64,000 nucleotides of DNA. It comes from Paguma larvata. Lineage: Eukaryota > Chordata > Mammalia > Carnivora > Viverridae. The stretch spans positions 22,175,167-22,239,166 of the forward strand of contig CM057839.1 of the NCBI GenBank assembly GCA_030068075.1. Direction: 5' to 3'. Below, piece by piece: positions 11,217 through 23,866 of this stretch. Both the position numbers and the translations under genes were made by a program. How positions within the stretch are numbered: position 1 is the stretch's first letter; each line of letters begins with the position of its first letter. The notes under the pieces were generated by a model. That model did not search any database, was not told the DNA's origin, and saw nothing but the letters and a program-made list of their open reading frames with translations.

Positions 11217-11420
11217 GTGAAGGAGAGGGAGGGGGAGTGAGAGAGGGAGAGGGAGAGGGAGAGGGAGGAGGAGAAGAAGAAGGAGGAGGAGGAGGAAGAA
11301 GAAGAAAAAAGAGGAAGGAGGAGGAGGAGAGGAGGACAAGGAGGTGTGAGGAGAGGGAGGAGGAGGAGGGGGGAGGAGGACGGGGAGGAGGAAGGAGGAG
11401 GAGGAGGGAGGCGGGGCAGA
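11217..11420 (+). repeat. Polypurine tract, (GGA)n/(GAGGGA)n/(GAA)n
   Basis: About 200 bp of almost only G and A on the plus strand, with 11239-11336 (98 nt) free of any pyrimidine and isolated pyrimidines at 11238, 11337, 11345-11347 and 11381. The Glu/Gly-rich frame on plus and Pro/Ser/Leu-rich frames on minus are low-complexity artefacts. It ends in a CAG-rich stretch at 11418-11448. Confidence 0.95.
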
Positions 11421-12822
11421 AGCAGCTGCAAACACAGCAGCAGCAGGGAAAGTGGTTTATTGAATGAAATAAAAGAAGGCTAGCAATGCTGGAGATTACG
11501 GATCAAGTGAGAACTAGGTAAGAGGGAAGTTGGAATGGCAGTAGTCAGGGTGCAGATCCTATTCACTTTAAGGATCAAGATGTTTGCCAAGTGTTCTAAG
11601 GACGATGGAAATCTACAGATGGCTTTTAAGCTGGAAGGTTACGTACTTACATTGGCCATTTACCAATGCTGACTGCTCGTGGAAAGTATATTCTACTGCC
11701 TTCAAAGCAAAACTGGAAGTACGATGGCAAAGAAAGTTTATTTTGCAGTACTTTAGAAGACCTGATAGTTTCTTAGATTAAGTAGGAGACAAAAGAAATG
11801 GGAGGAGATTGGCTGACTGAAGCAATATGTTCTAAATCAGAATTTATACTCTTAATTTGGGGGGATTTGAAAATAAAGGACAAAACAGGAATGATTTCTG
11901 GTATCATGGCATAATCAACAGAGAGTGTGGAGATTTTCTATTATTCTTATTCTTATTTTTTTTTTACTAGCTCTGCAACAAAACAGTAAAACAAATTTGG
12001 AGGAAAAGAAATGCTTTACTTTGGACATGTTAGAAGAATGATCTAGGAATCAAAAAGGTAAGGAAAATCATCAATAATGGAAAACATATCCCTGTAGTAA
12101 ATACTGAAGGAACATTTAAATATATATAAAACTATTTGATAGTTTAGACACATCTTAACTGACTTTGGCCAAATAACTACTTTATTTCCATTTATAAGTT
12201 AAGAAATTTTAGAGCATGATTATAGCAATGGACTGAAAATAGTAAGGATCATGCTCAATCTTCATTTACCAACTATTAATTTCCTTGTTTACTGGAGCTG
12301 ACCATTGAAATTCTGAAAACTTCTAGCATGTCTATTTTGAGAATTCAAAACAGTAAATGGAATGCTTTTTGTTATGAGGCATGTACAAGGACAAGGTCAA
12401 GGTGTGATTTAGTAGTTTCTATCCAAGTCTCCCTTGTAGCATAGGCCATGATACTGTGTGAAGAAAACATACTAAATCATTTGTTGACTATCCTTTTTCT
12501 TCCCCATGAAAATACGTACTTATAATAAAATGTTCATCTTTGAGATATCCATCAAATAGCTTTGTGGGAGAAAGAAGTTTAGGTGAAAAAGTAAGGTTTT
12601 CAAGATTATTTTCACCTAAGCTTATGCAACTACTGATTTTTATTCTCATGGTACCACTTTATCGGCACCCCTCCTAACTATGGAAGCCTGCATGATAATT
12701 CAATACCGTATTTCTGAAAATCTAAAACATATTTCATTGCATCTCCGTAACAAACTTGAAAGTTATTATCATGTGATATTTTTTGACTGATGAAGTATTT
12801 AAAGTATTTTAAAAAATGATTT
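11421..12822. other. 1.4 kb unassigned DNA
   Basis: AT-rich after 11800. T run at 11957-11966. No gene or repeat family recognised. Confidence 0.45.
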
Positions 12823-13024
12823 TCATGTTTAATTTTTTTTGAGAGAGAGACAGAGCACAAGCAGGGGAGGGGCAGACAGAGACGGAGAGAGAGAATCCCA
12901 AGCAGGCTCTGCACTGTCGGGGGTGCAGCCCCCATGCGGGGCTCAAGTCCACAAACCATGAGATCATGACCTGAGCCAGAATCAAGAGTTGGACAGCTGA
13001 CTGACTGAGCCACCCAGGCGTCCC
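12823..13024 (-). mobile_element. CanSINE
   Basis: Minus-strand copy: T-rich tail complement at 12823-12840, GA-rich stretch, 'gcagcccccatgcggggctcaag' body, A-box complement 'actgactgagccacccaggcg' and end of head at about 13024. No clean target-site duplication found. The short ORFs on the same strand are read from the SINE. Confidence 0.95.
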
Positions 13025-13541
13025 TGATGAAATCTCAGAGAAAGCACGCAGCTTGTTCGATATCATAGAAAAATGCTCTATGACAGGATAAGGATTCAGA
13101 ACTAATTCTCAGGTTTGGAATCTTATGCTCTTTCCATTACTCACTTACATTTCATAATTAAAATATTGTTACTAGTAATAGTAACAAAAACAATAATAAC
13201 TTCCTTCCAAGCTCTTTTTTGGCATGTGGATAGATGTGAATTTTATTAATAGAAAATATTCTTGTATTTAATGTTATTTCTGAAATTTTTCTAAGTATTT
13301 TGCAAAGATAATCCATTTTTTATGCATAGTGATCTCCATTTATATATTTTGTTATTTTCTTGGACTTAATTTCTTTGAAGATTAACATTTTCCTCCTGAT
13401 TTTATTCATCAAATATTTCTGGAATGCCTTTTATATTCTAGTCACTGTGACACATACTAGGTTTTGAGAATTTCTTTTTATTAAATTCATTTGTTCAATG
13501 TATTTCAAAACTCACTTCAAATTAAGCACATATCAAATAAT
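13025..13541. other. Unassigned AT-rich DNA, possible ancient repeat at 13395-13470
   Basis: 'catcaaatatttctggaatgcc...tcactgtgacacatactagg' weakly resembles the 'aaatatttattgagtgcc...gcactgttctagg' module of L2/MIR-type repeats. Otherwise nothing recognised. Confidence 0.35.
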
Positions 13542-13560
13542 ACTTATCTGATATATTCTA

Positions 13561-13791
13561 ATATGTTTTTAATGTTTATTTATATATTTTTGAGAGAGAG
13601 AGAGAGAGAGAAAGAGAAACAGACCACAAGTGGGGGAGGGGCAGAGAAAGAGGGAGTCACAGTATCAGAAGCAGGCTCCAGGCTCTGAACTGTCAGCACA
13701 GAACCCAAGGCAGGATCGAACTCACAAACTGGGAGATCATGACCTGAGCTGAAGTTGGAAGCTTAACCGACTGAGCCACCCAGGTGCTCCA
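13561..13791 (-). mobile_element. CanSINE with 19-bp target-site duplication
   Basis: Minus-strand full-length copy, tail at left ('tttttaatgtttattta') and head ending 'gagccacccaggtgctcca'. Flanked by acttatctgatatattcta (13542-13560) and acttatctggtatatccta (13792-13810), 17 of 19 matching. It forms a head-to-head pair with the next SINE. Confidence 0.97.
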
Positions 13792-13877
13792 ACTTATCTG
13801 GTATATCCTAGTTTTGTAATTGTTTTATGCCATAAACTGTTAACCATTTTTGAAAACATATGTAAGAAATAACAATA

Positions 13878-14090
13878 GGGTACCTGGGTGGCTCAGTCAG
13901 CTGAGCCCAGGACGTCTGCTCAGATCATGATCTCCCAGTTGTGGATTTGAGTCCCGCAGCCAGCTCTGTGCTGATGCTCAGAGGCTGGAGCTTGTTTCAT
14001 ATTCTGTGTCTTCCTCTTTCTCTGTCCCACCCCCGCTCATGCTCTATTTCTCTCAAAAATAAATAAAACATTTAAAAAATTAAAAAGAAA
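13878..14090 (+). mobile_element. CanSINE with perfect 14-bp target-site duplication
   Basis: Plus-strand copy starting 'gggtacctgggtggctcag'. The duplication aagaaataacaata occurs at 13864-13877 and 14091-14104, identical. The body is somewhat diverged ('tggatttgagtcccgcagcc'). Confidence 0.97.
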
Positions 14091-14104
14091 AAGAAATAAC
14101 AATA

Positions 14105-17100
14105 CATCATAATAGAGTAAAATAATTGAATTAAGTGAAGTCTGATGAGAAGAAGTTACATCCTGGCTTTGTCCTGCACGGTCCTACTTCCTACACCTCC
14201 CTGTCTCCCTGAAAAGGTTGAGGACTGTTCCCAGCATCTTGGTGCCAGTAAACCCTCCCCATTACCCCCACCCTCAATCCACCCTCCCTCCTGTTCCATC
14301 ACCTTTCCTGCCCTGCACCTGAGAGACCCCCTGATTTGAGAAGGACAAGGTAAAGAGGGAAGAGGTTGAAGGAGGGAGATGGTAGTGAGTTAGCTCAAGT
14401 TCTGCCATCCGTTGGGTATGCGTGTGGGCCCAGGAAGTGTTGGGAAGGACCAGGGATGCCTTGAGTGGGGCATTCCAGGGGCTGTTCTAACCTCAACTGG
14501 CAGTGCCACAGGTTTTCAGGAGACAATTTAGTGAGGTAAGCCTTTCATCCACCTCCGATTCAGGTACTGAATGCAGCCCAGCAGGGAGGTTGCAAGCTCT
14601 GTAGGGTCACCTATCCCAGGAAGAGTAAGGGAGAGTGACTAACACACCAAGGGTGGCACGTGTGGAGTTATAGGGTGGGGCCAAAGCGCAGTGGTGAAAG
14701 CTGTGCATTCACCCTGAGTGTCCTCGTATGCAAGGCTGCATGACATTAAATAATAAGTTAAAAATCAGAATGAGAAGTGAAGAGAGAGACTAAAGAATAA
14801 AGAAAAATATAATGGCCCCCACTTTCATTTTGCACTGAGTCATACGAACTATATACCTGCTAGTACAGCTTTTCTCAAGGAAAGATAATTCTTAAAATAT
14901 AAGAATCCCTAAATTGTATTATACCCTTTGTGGGTTTTAAAGCCTTTTTTCTATATAGTATGTCATTAAAAATTCACAATATTCCCATAAATTGATTAAA
15001 TGTAACTATTGTTTGTGCTGTGAATTTAGGGAGGACAGGGTCTATGTGGGGGAAAAAAAAAAACATACCTGTGTGTTGAAAAGTGACTGAAAAAGTATTT
15101 TCCTAGTTGTTAATCATCTAAGATAAATTAATAAAAAATAAATTATCCAAGTTCACTAGTGCTGTATGCAAATAATTGACACTGAGTTTTATGATTATAG
15201 TGATGCTTCTTTATAACTCTAAACTTTGCAGCTTAAAATTTAGCTTTTAAAATGTTCAAAACCAACAGTTTTACCTTCTTCCCTCACTCTAATCTTTCCA
15301 TCTTTGAGGCTCACTGATGTTCAAAGGATTTCAATGATTTTAAAAACTGTACCGGCAATACAAGTACTACCTTCTTTCATCCAGAAAACAGATTCATAGA
15401 TGGAAAAAATAATATAAAATCAAACTAAAACCAGAAAAAATATATACAGACAGACAGGTACAGAGACAAAGAGAGAAGCTTCAATTTTTGGTAAGTACAG
15501 TTGTAAATCTTGTAAACCTTACTTTCAATTTGGCTTCCATTCATTCATTGTTATCTACAAATAAAAAAAAATGCCTTAAAACCACCTAGATTCCTTATAC
15601 TGTTTCTAAAATTTGGTACTGAGGAAGCATACCAGTATTCAAAATTAGGAAATCCTGCATGTTCTTCCTTTACTCAATTATCTTCGGACACACACGAAAT
15701 CCCCCCAACGGCTGGTCAAGTCTGATCTGGACCTGTTGTTCTCCTTAGCCTCACTCTCAAAGCAGACACAGAGATGTCTCTACATGTATTTCTTTCTTAT
15801 GGCCTATCCTTTTGATATTCACAATTTTTACCCTGTGGTTTTTCTCCTCTCCGGGATCTTCCCTTTCCGACATTCTCTCAAAGGCTGATTCCTGTAAGCC
15901 TTCTCTGAATTTATACTTTCCATTTTCATAAGTAAAGTGGTTAATAGCATGAAATCATTAGAAAAGAAATACAGCAAGTTACAGAAAATTACTGTATTAA
16001 TGTTGAGACATTGGCCACTTGGATCAGAGATTCCAAAAAAAAAAAAATTATCATGTTCAGGATACGTAAAATAGGAGAGTTTAAACAAAAAATAAATGCC
16101 AAAGTGGAAGAACTGGTTTACATCATCTTCTCTCTTGAAATGCTTCAATCTAGCTCGGCACACAGAACTTAATGGGGCTCCGTTCTGTTTCATACCGCAT
16201 GAAGAGTAGAAAAGCCATTTCACACTTAACTTGACTCTAAATTTAACAAATACCCTTAGAGTGAATTTTGTGGATTGTCAGTAAAATAGATGAATGAGAA
16301 TTAGCACTCACCTTTAAAAATCTGAGTGGCAGTTAGGGAATTACTTCATTCTAACTTTGAGATTTATTTGTATTATATAATGTAAGTAATACGTGATTCA
16401 TGATTATGATTATCAAAATTTTGACACTAAAAGAATGATTTGTAATGGCTTCTCCATGTGCTATACTGAAACCACTTTCAGAGAGGCCCGAGGGAAGAAT
16501 CAAAATCACCTGACAAAAAAGCAAATGACTAGTAACGCAGCTTCAGCTTCGTAAGGATGGCCACTGGTTGAGCCAGAGATTCATTATTCTTAGTCAGTAT
16601 CCTACTACCAGTGGAGAATATTGATGACGCTGAACCCTGCATTCCAAAGAAGTCAGTGAAATGTGTCAGACGGTAAGTAATAATGGCAGTCAAATGGCAG
16701 AGTCCTAGTTTAAGTCATCTACTTAAAAATATTTTAGTCAAAAACCGCTGATGGTAAAGTAATATAAGCAGTGGTTAATTATGTATTTTCAGAGAAAAAT
16801 ATATCTTCTTTCCTGTGTTTTGACAACAAAAACTGACTTGGCATTTGTTGAATTACCTGTTGCACACTGTGGACAGTCTTGGTGGAACTATCATTATTAG
16901 CTGACTGGCCAACTCCATAGGACAGCAGTGGCTGTCTAATCTGAATCTTTTCACAAATACTGTAAAACATACACATCTATAAAAAGAGGAAGAAAAACAG
17001 TCATAATTCAGTATTTGTTGCACTACCTTCCTTCCAGCTCTTACAGAGAAGGGAGTTAATACAACAAATACTATTTTACGTATAACTAGGTAGGTAAATA

Positions 17101-17314
17101 TCTGAAACCAGAAGAGCAAACTACTGAGCCCAAGCCTGATTTGCGATCAGGTGAAGACAGTGCATACAAAGAGAAAAAGCAAAGAGCAAAGGTTTAGATA
17201 TAAAGAGAGAGACTCCTGAACGGAAACATCTGAGAACAGATTTGAGGACACTGGTTGCTAGGTTAAAAGCAGGTAGAATTTGAGAAGTAAACCAAGCAAA
17301 CAAAGAAAACAGAA
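14105..17314. other. 3.2 kb unassigned; GC-richer block at 14150-14720
   Basis: 14150-14720 stands out by higher GC content, C-rich stretches and absence of recognisable repeats. The remainder is AT-rich. Open frames (131 codons on minus at 15828-16223; 88 and 65 codons near 16.8-17.1 kb) show no family features, and their size is expected by chance in this much DNA. Confidence 0.4.
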
Positions 17315-17517
17315 GGCAAAAAAAGACTGAAATACAGAGAACGAACTGGTGATTGCCAGAAGGGAAGTGGGTGAGAAGGGTGAAATAAAGGGGACTGCCA
17401 GTACACTTATCTCCATGAGCACTACGAAATGTATAGAATTCCTGAATTGTTACATTGTTCATCTGAAACAATATAACACTGTGTACTAATTATACTTGAA
17501 TTAAAATAAAAAAAGCA
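17315..17517 (+). mobile_element. Carnivore L1 3' UTR end
   Basis: 'ggtgattgccagaaggg', 'agtacacttatctccatgagcact', 'aatgtatagaattcctgaatt', 'catctgaaacaatataacactg', 'attatacttgaattaaaataaaa': the last 200 bp of a carnivore-type L1, including its A-rich end. It may extend left to about 17150 in decayed form. The 116-codon ORF on the opposite strand (17121-17471) is a shadow. Confidence 0.88.
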
Positions 17518-18454
17518 GGTGGAAGCAGGGACAACAGAATTGAAAAGGCACAATTTAAAGGCTAGAAGGATGTGGACTAAACAGAAATGCAATCATTAGA
17601 GGTTTGGTTATGAATACAAAGAAGAAAAATATATTTTCTTGAACAATATTAATGTAATATTAACATAAATATTAATACATATTCAAAAGTAAGTTTACCA
17701 CAGAATTAGAAAAATATATCTGAAGACACAACATCCACATTCATGGGAAATATAAATACATAAAAAGCATAGATCATCATATTAAAATTAAAAATATTTT
17801 ATTTTGTGTTTATGTGTAGATCACGTGTATTATTTTATAGTGGTGCACTGAAGTTGTGCTGGCCTAAATAACCACCAGTTGATTAAAAAGTTATTCTAAT
17901 TAAAAAGTGAATGTAGTTATAACAAGTATGGTAGCTTTAATTTCTTGTCTTTGATTTGACCTGAAAGTAAAATATGAGAAAATTTAAAACAGAAACTATG
18001 AATAAAATAACTTTTATTTCTGTGTAGAAATAGCAACATTAAAACCAACAGATATGTAAAGCCTTATTTAGTAAGAGTTTGTTGTGCACATAAGAACAGT
18101 TGGCAAACAGAGAGCTCTCAAACTGACAGCAAAATAAGGCTCAAAGGTATATTGTTCCAGCACATCTTCCACAGTGAGAATGCAGAGCTTTGTGTTTCTT
18201 TGCAATGATTGGTTATAGCATTACAATTTTTATAGTCATTGGGAATTGGTTAAAAGTGGTTACCTTGTGTTAATTTTGGGAAACAGATTAAATTTTGATT
18301 ATGATTTTCAGAGGCATTTACAAGAAGCAGATAAAGTTTCACTTGGTTTTACAGCATAAGCCAGATTACACTTTATTTACGTATTTTAAAAGGTTTTATC
18401 TGCTCAGGGAGATTTCAAATTTGGTTTCCATTTTGTATTTTACTTTATTTATTT
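17518..18454. other. AT-rich unassigned DNA
   Basis: No gene or repeat recognised. 17640-17690 is a simple A/T stretch with several 'taatatta' words. Confidence 0.45.
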
Positions 18455-18681
18455 TTAATTTTTTTAGTGTATATTTATATTTTGAAAGAGACAGAGAGTG
18501 TGTGCACATGTGCATGCGAGCAAGTAGAGAGCGGGAAGTGGAAGAGGGAGCGAGAGAATCCGAAGCAAGCACCATGCTGTCAGCAGAGTCCGATGAGGGG
18601 CTCATTCGCACAAACCATGAGATCATGACCTGAGGCAATAAAGAGTCAGATGCTTAACCGACTGTGCCAACCACGCACACC
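18455..18681 (-). mobile_element. CanSINE, diverged
   Basis: Minus-strand. Body landmarks 'catgctgtcagcagagtccgatgaggggctc', 'accatgagatcatgacctga' and 'cttaaccgactgtgccaaccacgc' are present, but the A-box complement has mismatches (tgtgccaaccacgca for tgagccacccaggcg) and CG-rich text has decayed, so this is an older copy. A TG-rich stretch lies within it at 18497-18516. Confidence 0.9.
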
Positions 18682-19615
18682 TGTATTTAAAATTAAAAAC
18701 ACAGGAAATTGAATTGCAAACACTAAAATTAAGTCATTATTTCATTCACTTGGTCTTCTCTTTAACAAATATTGCATCCCAATTTTGGTAACCACAGGAG
18801 CATCAATATGAAAGATAAGAAAGTAGAACCAGGATACTAACTCACTTACTCTAAATACTCTAATTCTGCATGTTCCTCCAAGTATGAAAAGTATATTGTC
18901 TTTACTGAAGCAGATGTCTGGATGTATCTAATGATTTGTTTTAGACTTTACCACTGAATTCATATTTACAAAGGAAGTTATCATTTTGACTTCATTGGGA
19001 TAATTAAAATGTACTGTGGAAAAATGCTAATTTTGTGGGTATAAAATTATTTTCCCAGCAATAAAATATATCAGATAATTTCAGGAAAAATAAGTATCTG
19101 ATACTTTGATATTTAAATTTTCCCACTGATGTTTTTGACCTAAAGATACAGCATTAGTGGAGAAAAAATTAACATTTACAGGTATTTTCTATTCCTGGAT
19201 GCAGTTATTTTGCTACAGGCTCAAACTGCATATGAAACCAAGAAATTAAAAGTGAAATTCAATTTTGAATTCAGTTTTAAAAAGCTCTCACATTTCTAAA
19301 CATTTGTTTGCCAAAATAATCAACATTTACATATCACGTTTAATTTAATTAAAGATTAGCATTGATATTCAAGATGATTTTATTTCCCTCAAGATAATCA
19401 CAAATAAAATGGCTATATTATTAATGGCATGGTTGTTAGTATTTAATAGGAATTCCACATTAAAAAAAAAGACAAATTCATCAAGATTACAGTTTTACAA
19501 TAAATACAGATGCATACCTTCTGACATAAAAGTTGTGATTTTTGGCTAATGACCTGAACACGTTCATTTTTTGATTAATGTGTATCAATTCTTCAACCTA
19601 TATACCAACTGCTTT
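18682..19615. other. AT-rich unassigned DNA
   Basis: Nothing recognised. Confidence 0.45.
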
Positions 19616-19756
19616 AGGTGTATATTAGTAAACAATCCTATTTTACAGAAAACTAAGGCACTGAGAAGCTAAATAGCTTCTCTAAGCTTATATAGGTAAG
19701 AAATCCGGGGTCCTGGATTTGAATCCAGAAATAAAATCTCTTTATTCCTTTCTAAG
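19616..19756 (+). repeat. MIR SINE remnant
   Basis: 'cctattttacagaaaactaaggcactgagaagctaaatagcttctctaagcttatataggtaag' (read in pieces) then 'gtcctggatttgaatccaga': exact order of the MIR 3' half (ttttacagatgaggaaactgaggc, taagtaacttgcccaag, gggattcgaaccca). Confidence 0.85.
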
Positions 19757-21213
19757 GCCAATAACCAAAATTGCATACAAGCGAATCATGTACAAAATGG
19801 TACAGATGAACAGAAAAGGGGGTTAGTATATCTTCTAGAATAAAAGGAAGTAAATTATGCACTAAAGCTTAAAATAGCAAAATATTCAATATGCATTATT
19901 TTATAATAATCCTTAAGGGTAAGATGAAATTAATCTTATTTGTATTTTCATGATTCTATATAGCATATAAAATATGAATATTTGAAATTAGCCTCAAGAA
20001 TAATAGCTTTTCATCACACACATTATATCTAAGACATGATACATTAGAAAAATGTGTTATATTTTCATGTTTTCATGGCAAATTTTGATACATCTATGAA
20101 TTACCCAACTTTATAGAGTGCATAACTTTTCCTGAGGACTTCAGTTATGTATTGAAATAATGTAGCCTACTCTTTCTTGAATTTCTTGTGTATGATACAT
20201 CATCACTGATTTTATCATTACATCATTTTACTCTGTAGTTTTTTCATTGCATTGGATTATTATGATAATTATGATAATTGTCATGGCTTAAGTATTATTT
20301 AATATCTAAATGTCACTAAAATGCTATTATGCCTTAAAGAGAAATGTATGAGTATAATTAGTATATATATTTGTATCATTTAATCACACTTATGAATATT
20401 TTTATTGTTACTCTCCTAGCAGTTTTATAACTAATAAGTTATATTGTAATATATGTATCACCTTCAGATATAATAAATATCACCGTCTGATAATGATAAT
20501 AGTAAAGAGTAACAAAAGCAACAAAAGAGAGATGCAAATACTTGCTTGCAATTGTTTAATATGAGATAAAAATTAGGAAAGTTATATTGTCAACATGTTA
20601 ACCCAGGAGTTTCAATCTCTATACATGGCATTGCTTTATGCTTAGGGATCCAAGGGTTATAAAAACGTTTCTAAAATGAACCAGATACTAAATATAACAT
20701 ACTTTAAAAACATCAGGCTTATATATCAAGAACAAAATTGAGATTATATAAGTGCTTATATAGCCATTTAATATGAGCCATTTTAAAATACTGAAATAAA
20801 ACAAAACATTCTTTGCTCACAAAACAAGAGGAATATTGGATTTGGCCACAGCCAGGTAGGTTTACCTACCTCCAGATTGGGATATTAGGTCAAAAAGTCA
20901 GTTAGGAGTCTCCTTCATTGACATATAAAAAGAGAAATCTCTCTTTATATTTCCTCAAATATAAAATTTTATTTGGGTTGGTGAGAAATTTTAAAAACTG
21001 CCCAAATTCATTTATAAACTATAAAGGTCTCAAAACAGAAACAATAAAGATTATCTGAAACCAATTTTATAAATCTTTGTCATTATATTTGAAAGAATTG
21101 CTTTTGATTCACCTTTTAATTGAGTATCTAAAAATATGATTATATAGTATAATTCTAAAAAAACTTCACCTTCAAATCTAGTTATACTTCTTTGATTTTT
21201 GCTTCTGTGTTTT
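19757..21213. other. AT-rich unassigned DNA
   Basis: Very AT-rich. No coding or repeat signal recognised. Confidence 0.45.
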
Positions 21214-21226
21214 CTTTTTGTGTTTA

Positions 21227-21452
21227 TTAAAAAAAATTAAGTTTATTTATTGAGAGAGAGAGAGGGGAGAGAGAGAGAGAGAGAGAGTCCAAGAGTAGAG
21301 GTGGGGCAGAGAGAGAGAGAGGGAGAATCCGAAGCATGCCCTGTATCAGCACAGAGCGTGATGCAGGGCTCCAACCCATGAAAAGCGAGGTCATGACCTG
21401 CGCTGAAAACAAGAGTTGGCTGCTCAACCAATTGAGCCACCAAGGGACCCCA
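21227..21452 (-). mobile_element. CanSINE with perfect 13-bp target-site duplication
   Basis: Minus-strand. ctttttgtgttta at 21214-21226 and 21453-21465. The GA-rich part (21252-21325) has expanded relative to other copies. Head ends 'attgagccaccaagggacccca', with a deletion in the CCCAGG block. Confidence 0.97.
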
Positions 21453-21465
21453 CTTTTTGTGTTTA

Positions 21466-22524
21466 AATCCAAAACATTATGTCACCATCTCCAAAACTGA
21501 AGCTTCAATGCATTTATAATATATTAAAAAAATATACTATGAAATGTAACATGTAAAATTATATTCATAATATTATGAAAATAATTCATGTATAATATTC
21601 CTTCATATCAAAATACTCTTTTATACTTTAGAGCAAAAAATAATAGACCATGAATATATTTATACTAATTCATTCAAAATATGGGTATGTTCTGTGGTAT
21701 CTAGGGGTAAGTGCAACTTCTAAGCTCCATGCAACATAGTAGATTATTAATTTTCTTTTTAAAAGTATATCACCTATATTAATTATTGTTTATTGCTTAT
21801 TTACAAAAATTTGTTTTTTTTTTCATAAAATACTGATAGGTGTACTGTAATTATTTACTTTGTCTCTAATACTTGAAGAAACTTTTCACTAAATCTGTTC
21901 ATTTGCAAAGCAATCATACTCATGGAATTATTGATTAATCACTAATAATGCAATTGGGAAAACCCATAACCTACATAAATTCCTACTATTCTGCTACAAT
22001 CTTTATTTCTCAAATGAAAATTTAGGTCTTGTTCAGGATAAGAGAGTTAAATCTGTAGTTTTGTCTTGAGACAGGATGAGTTACACCTCAGAGAGCAGTA
22101 ACATAATTTTTAATGTAATTTTTATTTATCCCTAATTTATTTTTTAAATGATGAATATAAGCACTACTAAAAAGTTAAATGATCTACCTTGTCAAATAGT
22201 AAACAAACAAAAAGTCATTAATGACACAGGAGACTTTTTAAAAATATTCAAATTTGTGGAAATTTCATATAAATTGTATTCCAAATGGATATGGAACTAA
22301 AAGGACAGTTTAGATACATGTAATTATTTATAATATAGATTAGGAGTCCGATGTATAACAAAATCAAATAGAACTCTTAAATGTTACTATTTCTCAAATG
22401 TCTAAACTGACATAAAATTAAATTAAAAATTGAATAACTAAACTTAGTAGGATATATAATATTAATTATGTATGAGTAAAGCAAGTAAAAAGTTGCTACA
22501 AGTTTTGACAATAAAAAATGAGTA
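21466..22524. other. AT-rich unassigned DNA
   Basis: Nothing recognised. Confidence 0.45.
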
Positions 22525-22783
22525 GGGGTGCCTGGGTGTCTTAGTCACTTAAGTGTCAGGTTCTTGGATTTGGCTCAGGTCATGATCTCATGGTTGTGGG
22601 ATCAAGCCTGATGCTCCGCAATGAGTGTGAAGCCTGCTTGGGATTCTCTCTGTCTCTCTCTCTGTCTGTCTCTATCTATCTCTATCTCTCTCTGCCCCTC
22701 CCCCATTTGTGCTTGCATGCACACATAAGCTCTCTCAAAATAAATAAATAAAAACATTTAAAAATAAAAGCAAAAAAAAACGA
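22525..22783 (+). mobile_element. CanSINE
   Basis: Plus-strand, 'ggggtgcctgggtgtcttagtcac' head with A-box mismatches, 'gggatcaagcctgatgctc' B-box region, expanded CT/CTAT stretch (22646-22692) and tail with AAATAAATAAA. Flanks share 'aaaaatgagta' / 'aaaaacgacta' (22514-22524 / about 22776-22786), an imperfect duplication. Confidence 0.95.
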
Positions 22784-23665
22784 CTAATCGAGCAGATAAG
22801 TACAATCAGATTTCCATATGAAGAATAATAGGAGAAGCTAGAATTTATGTGTTTGCATTTATTACTTATATTTATTTATTCAGTAACTTTTCTCAATATA
22901 TATGTATACGTGCATTCATTTGGTTCTTAGAATAAAGCTGTTTTTTATATCAAGTAAAATATCAGAACTTTGGAAAGATGTTTTACTTAATAAAAATATT
23001 TATAAAGTTTATATATTACTGGATTCTACTTATACAAATACATTCTCAAATTATACTATAGAATTCAGTTACTTAAAACTGGTCATATAATTCAAATTAA
23101 ATAGTCATTAAATAAATAAGTCAAAGAACAGTATGTTTTACAATGTGTGAGTAAAGTACTTTGATCGATAAAGTGTCTGTTCACAAAATAACTATTACAG
23201 TACCATTTACCTCACCTCATATGATTCATTATTTCCCTCTACTCCCATAACCCTGAGTCTGATTTCTCCTGTCATACGTGCAATATCCTTTCAGTCATCA
23301 TACAAAATGCATATTTGATTATCTAGCAGAGGATTCAATTGAGCTGCCATTCAAATGGTCTCCATTTTAGAAAACAGAGGGAAAAAAAGATTGCAAAATT
23401 GAAACAATAAAATGCAAGACTAAGGAAATCCAATATAATCAGCATTTCTTAGGAAATAATTAAAATGTCACATAAGTATTCATCAATTATATACTTTTCT
23501 TCTTTGCAATAACTTCATTCATTAATAATGTGAGGATTATAAAATGACCTAATGTATTTCTTCCAGAATATAAGTTATTTGAAAAGTCAGAGATCTTTGT
23601 TAGGGACACAAATTTTTTCATGACGTTATCAATTACAAGTTATAAATCAAATATCCTTGGTGATT
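22784..23665. other. AT-rich unassigned DNA
   Basis: Nothing recognised. Confidence 0.45.
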
Positions 23666-23866
23666 TCTTAAAGATTTATTTATTGTTGAGAGAAAGCACA
23701 GCGGGGAAGGGGAAGAGAAAGGGAGGGGGGACAGAAGATCCAAAGCTGGCTCTGTGCTAACAGCAGTGAGTTCAGTGAGAGGCTGGAACTCATGAGCCAT
23801 AAGATCATGACCTGAGCCGAAATCGAGAGTCAGGTGCTCAACTGACTGAGCCACCTAGGTGTCCCT
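23666..23866 (-). mobile_element. CanSINE
   Basis: Minus-strand: 'aaagatttatttattgttgagag' tail side, 'gctaacagcagtgagttcagtgagaggctgg' body, end 'ctgactgagccacctaggtgtccc'. Flanks share only 'tgattt', so the duplication is uncertain. Confidence 0.93.

Noticed and set aside
11108..11467. Glu/Gly-rich 119-codon frame and Pro/Leu/Ser-rich frames on the other strand
   Set aside because: Translation of the polypurine tract; low complexity with no domain.
15828..16223. 131-codon minus-strand frame
   Set aside because: No recognisable family, Phe/Leu-rich text from AT-rich DNA; length compatible with chance in 64 kb.
17121..17471. 116-codon minus-strand frame
   Set aside because: Overlaps an L1 3' UTR on the opposite strand.
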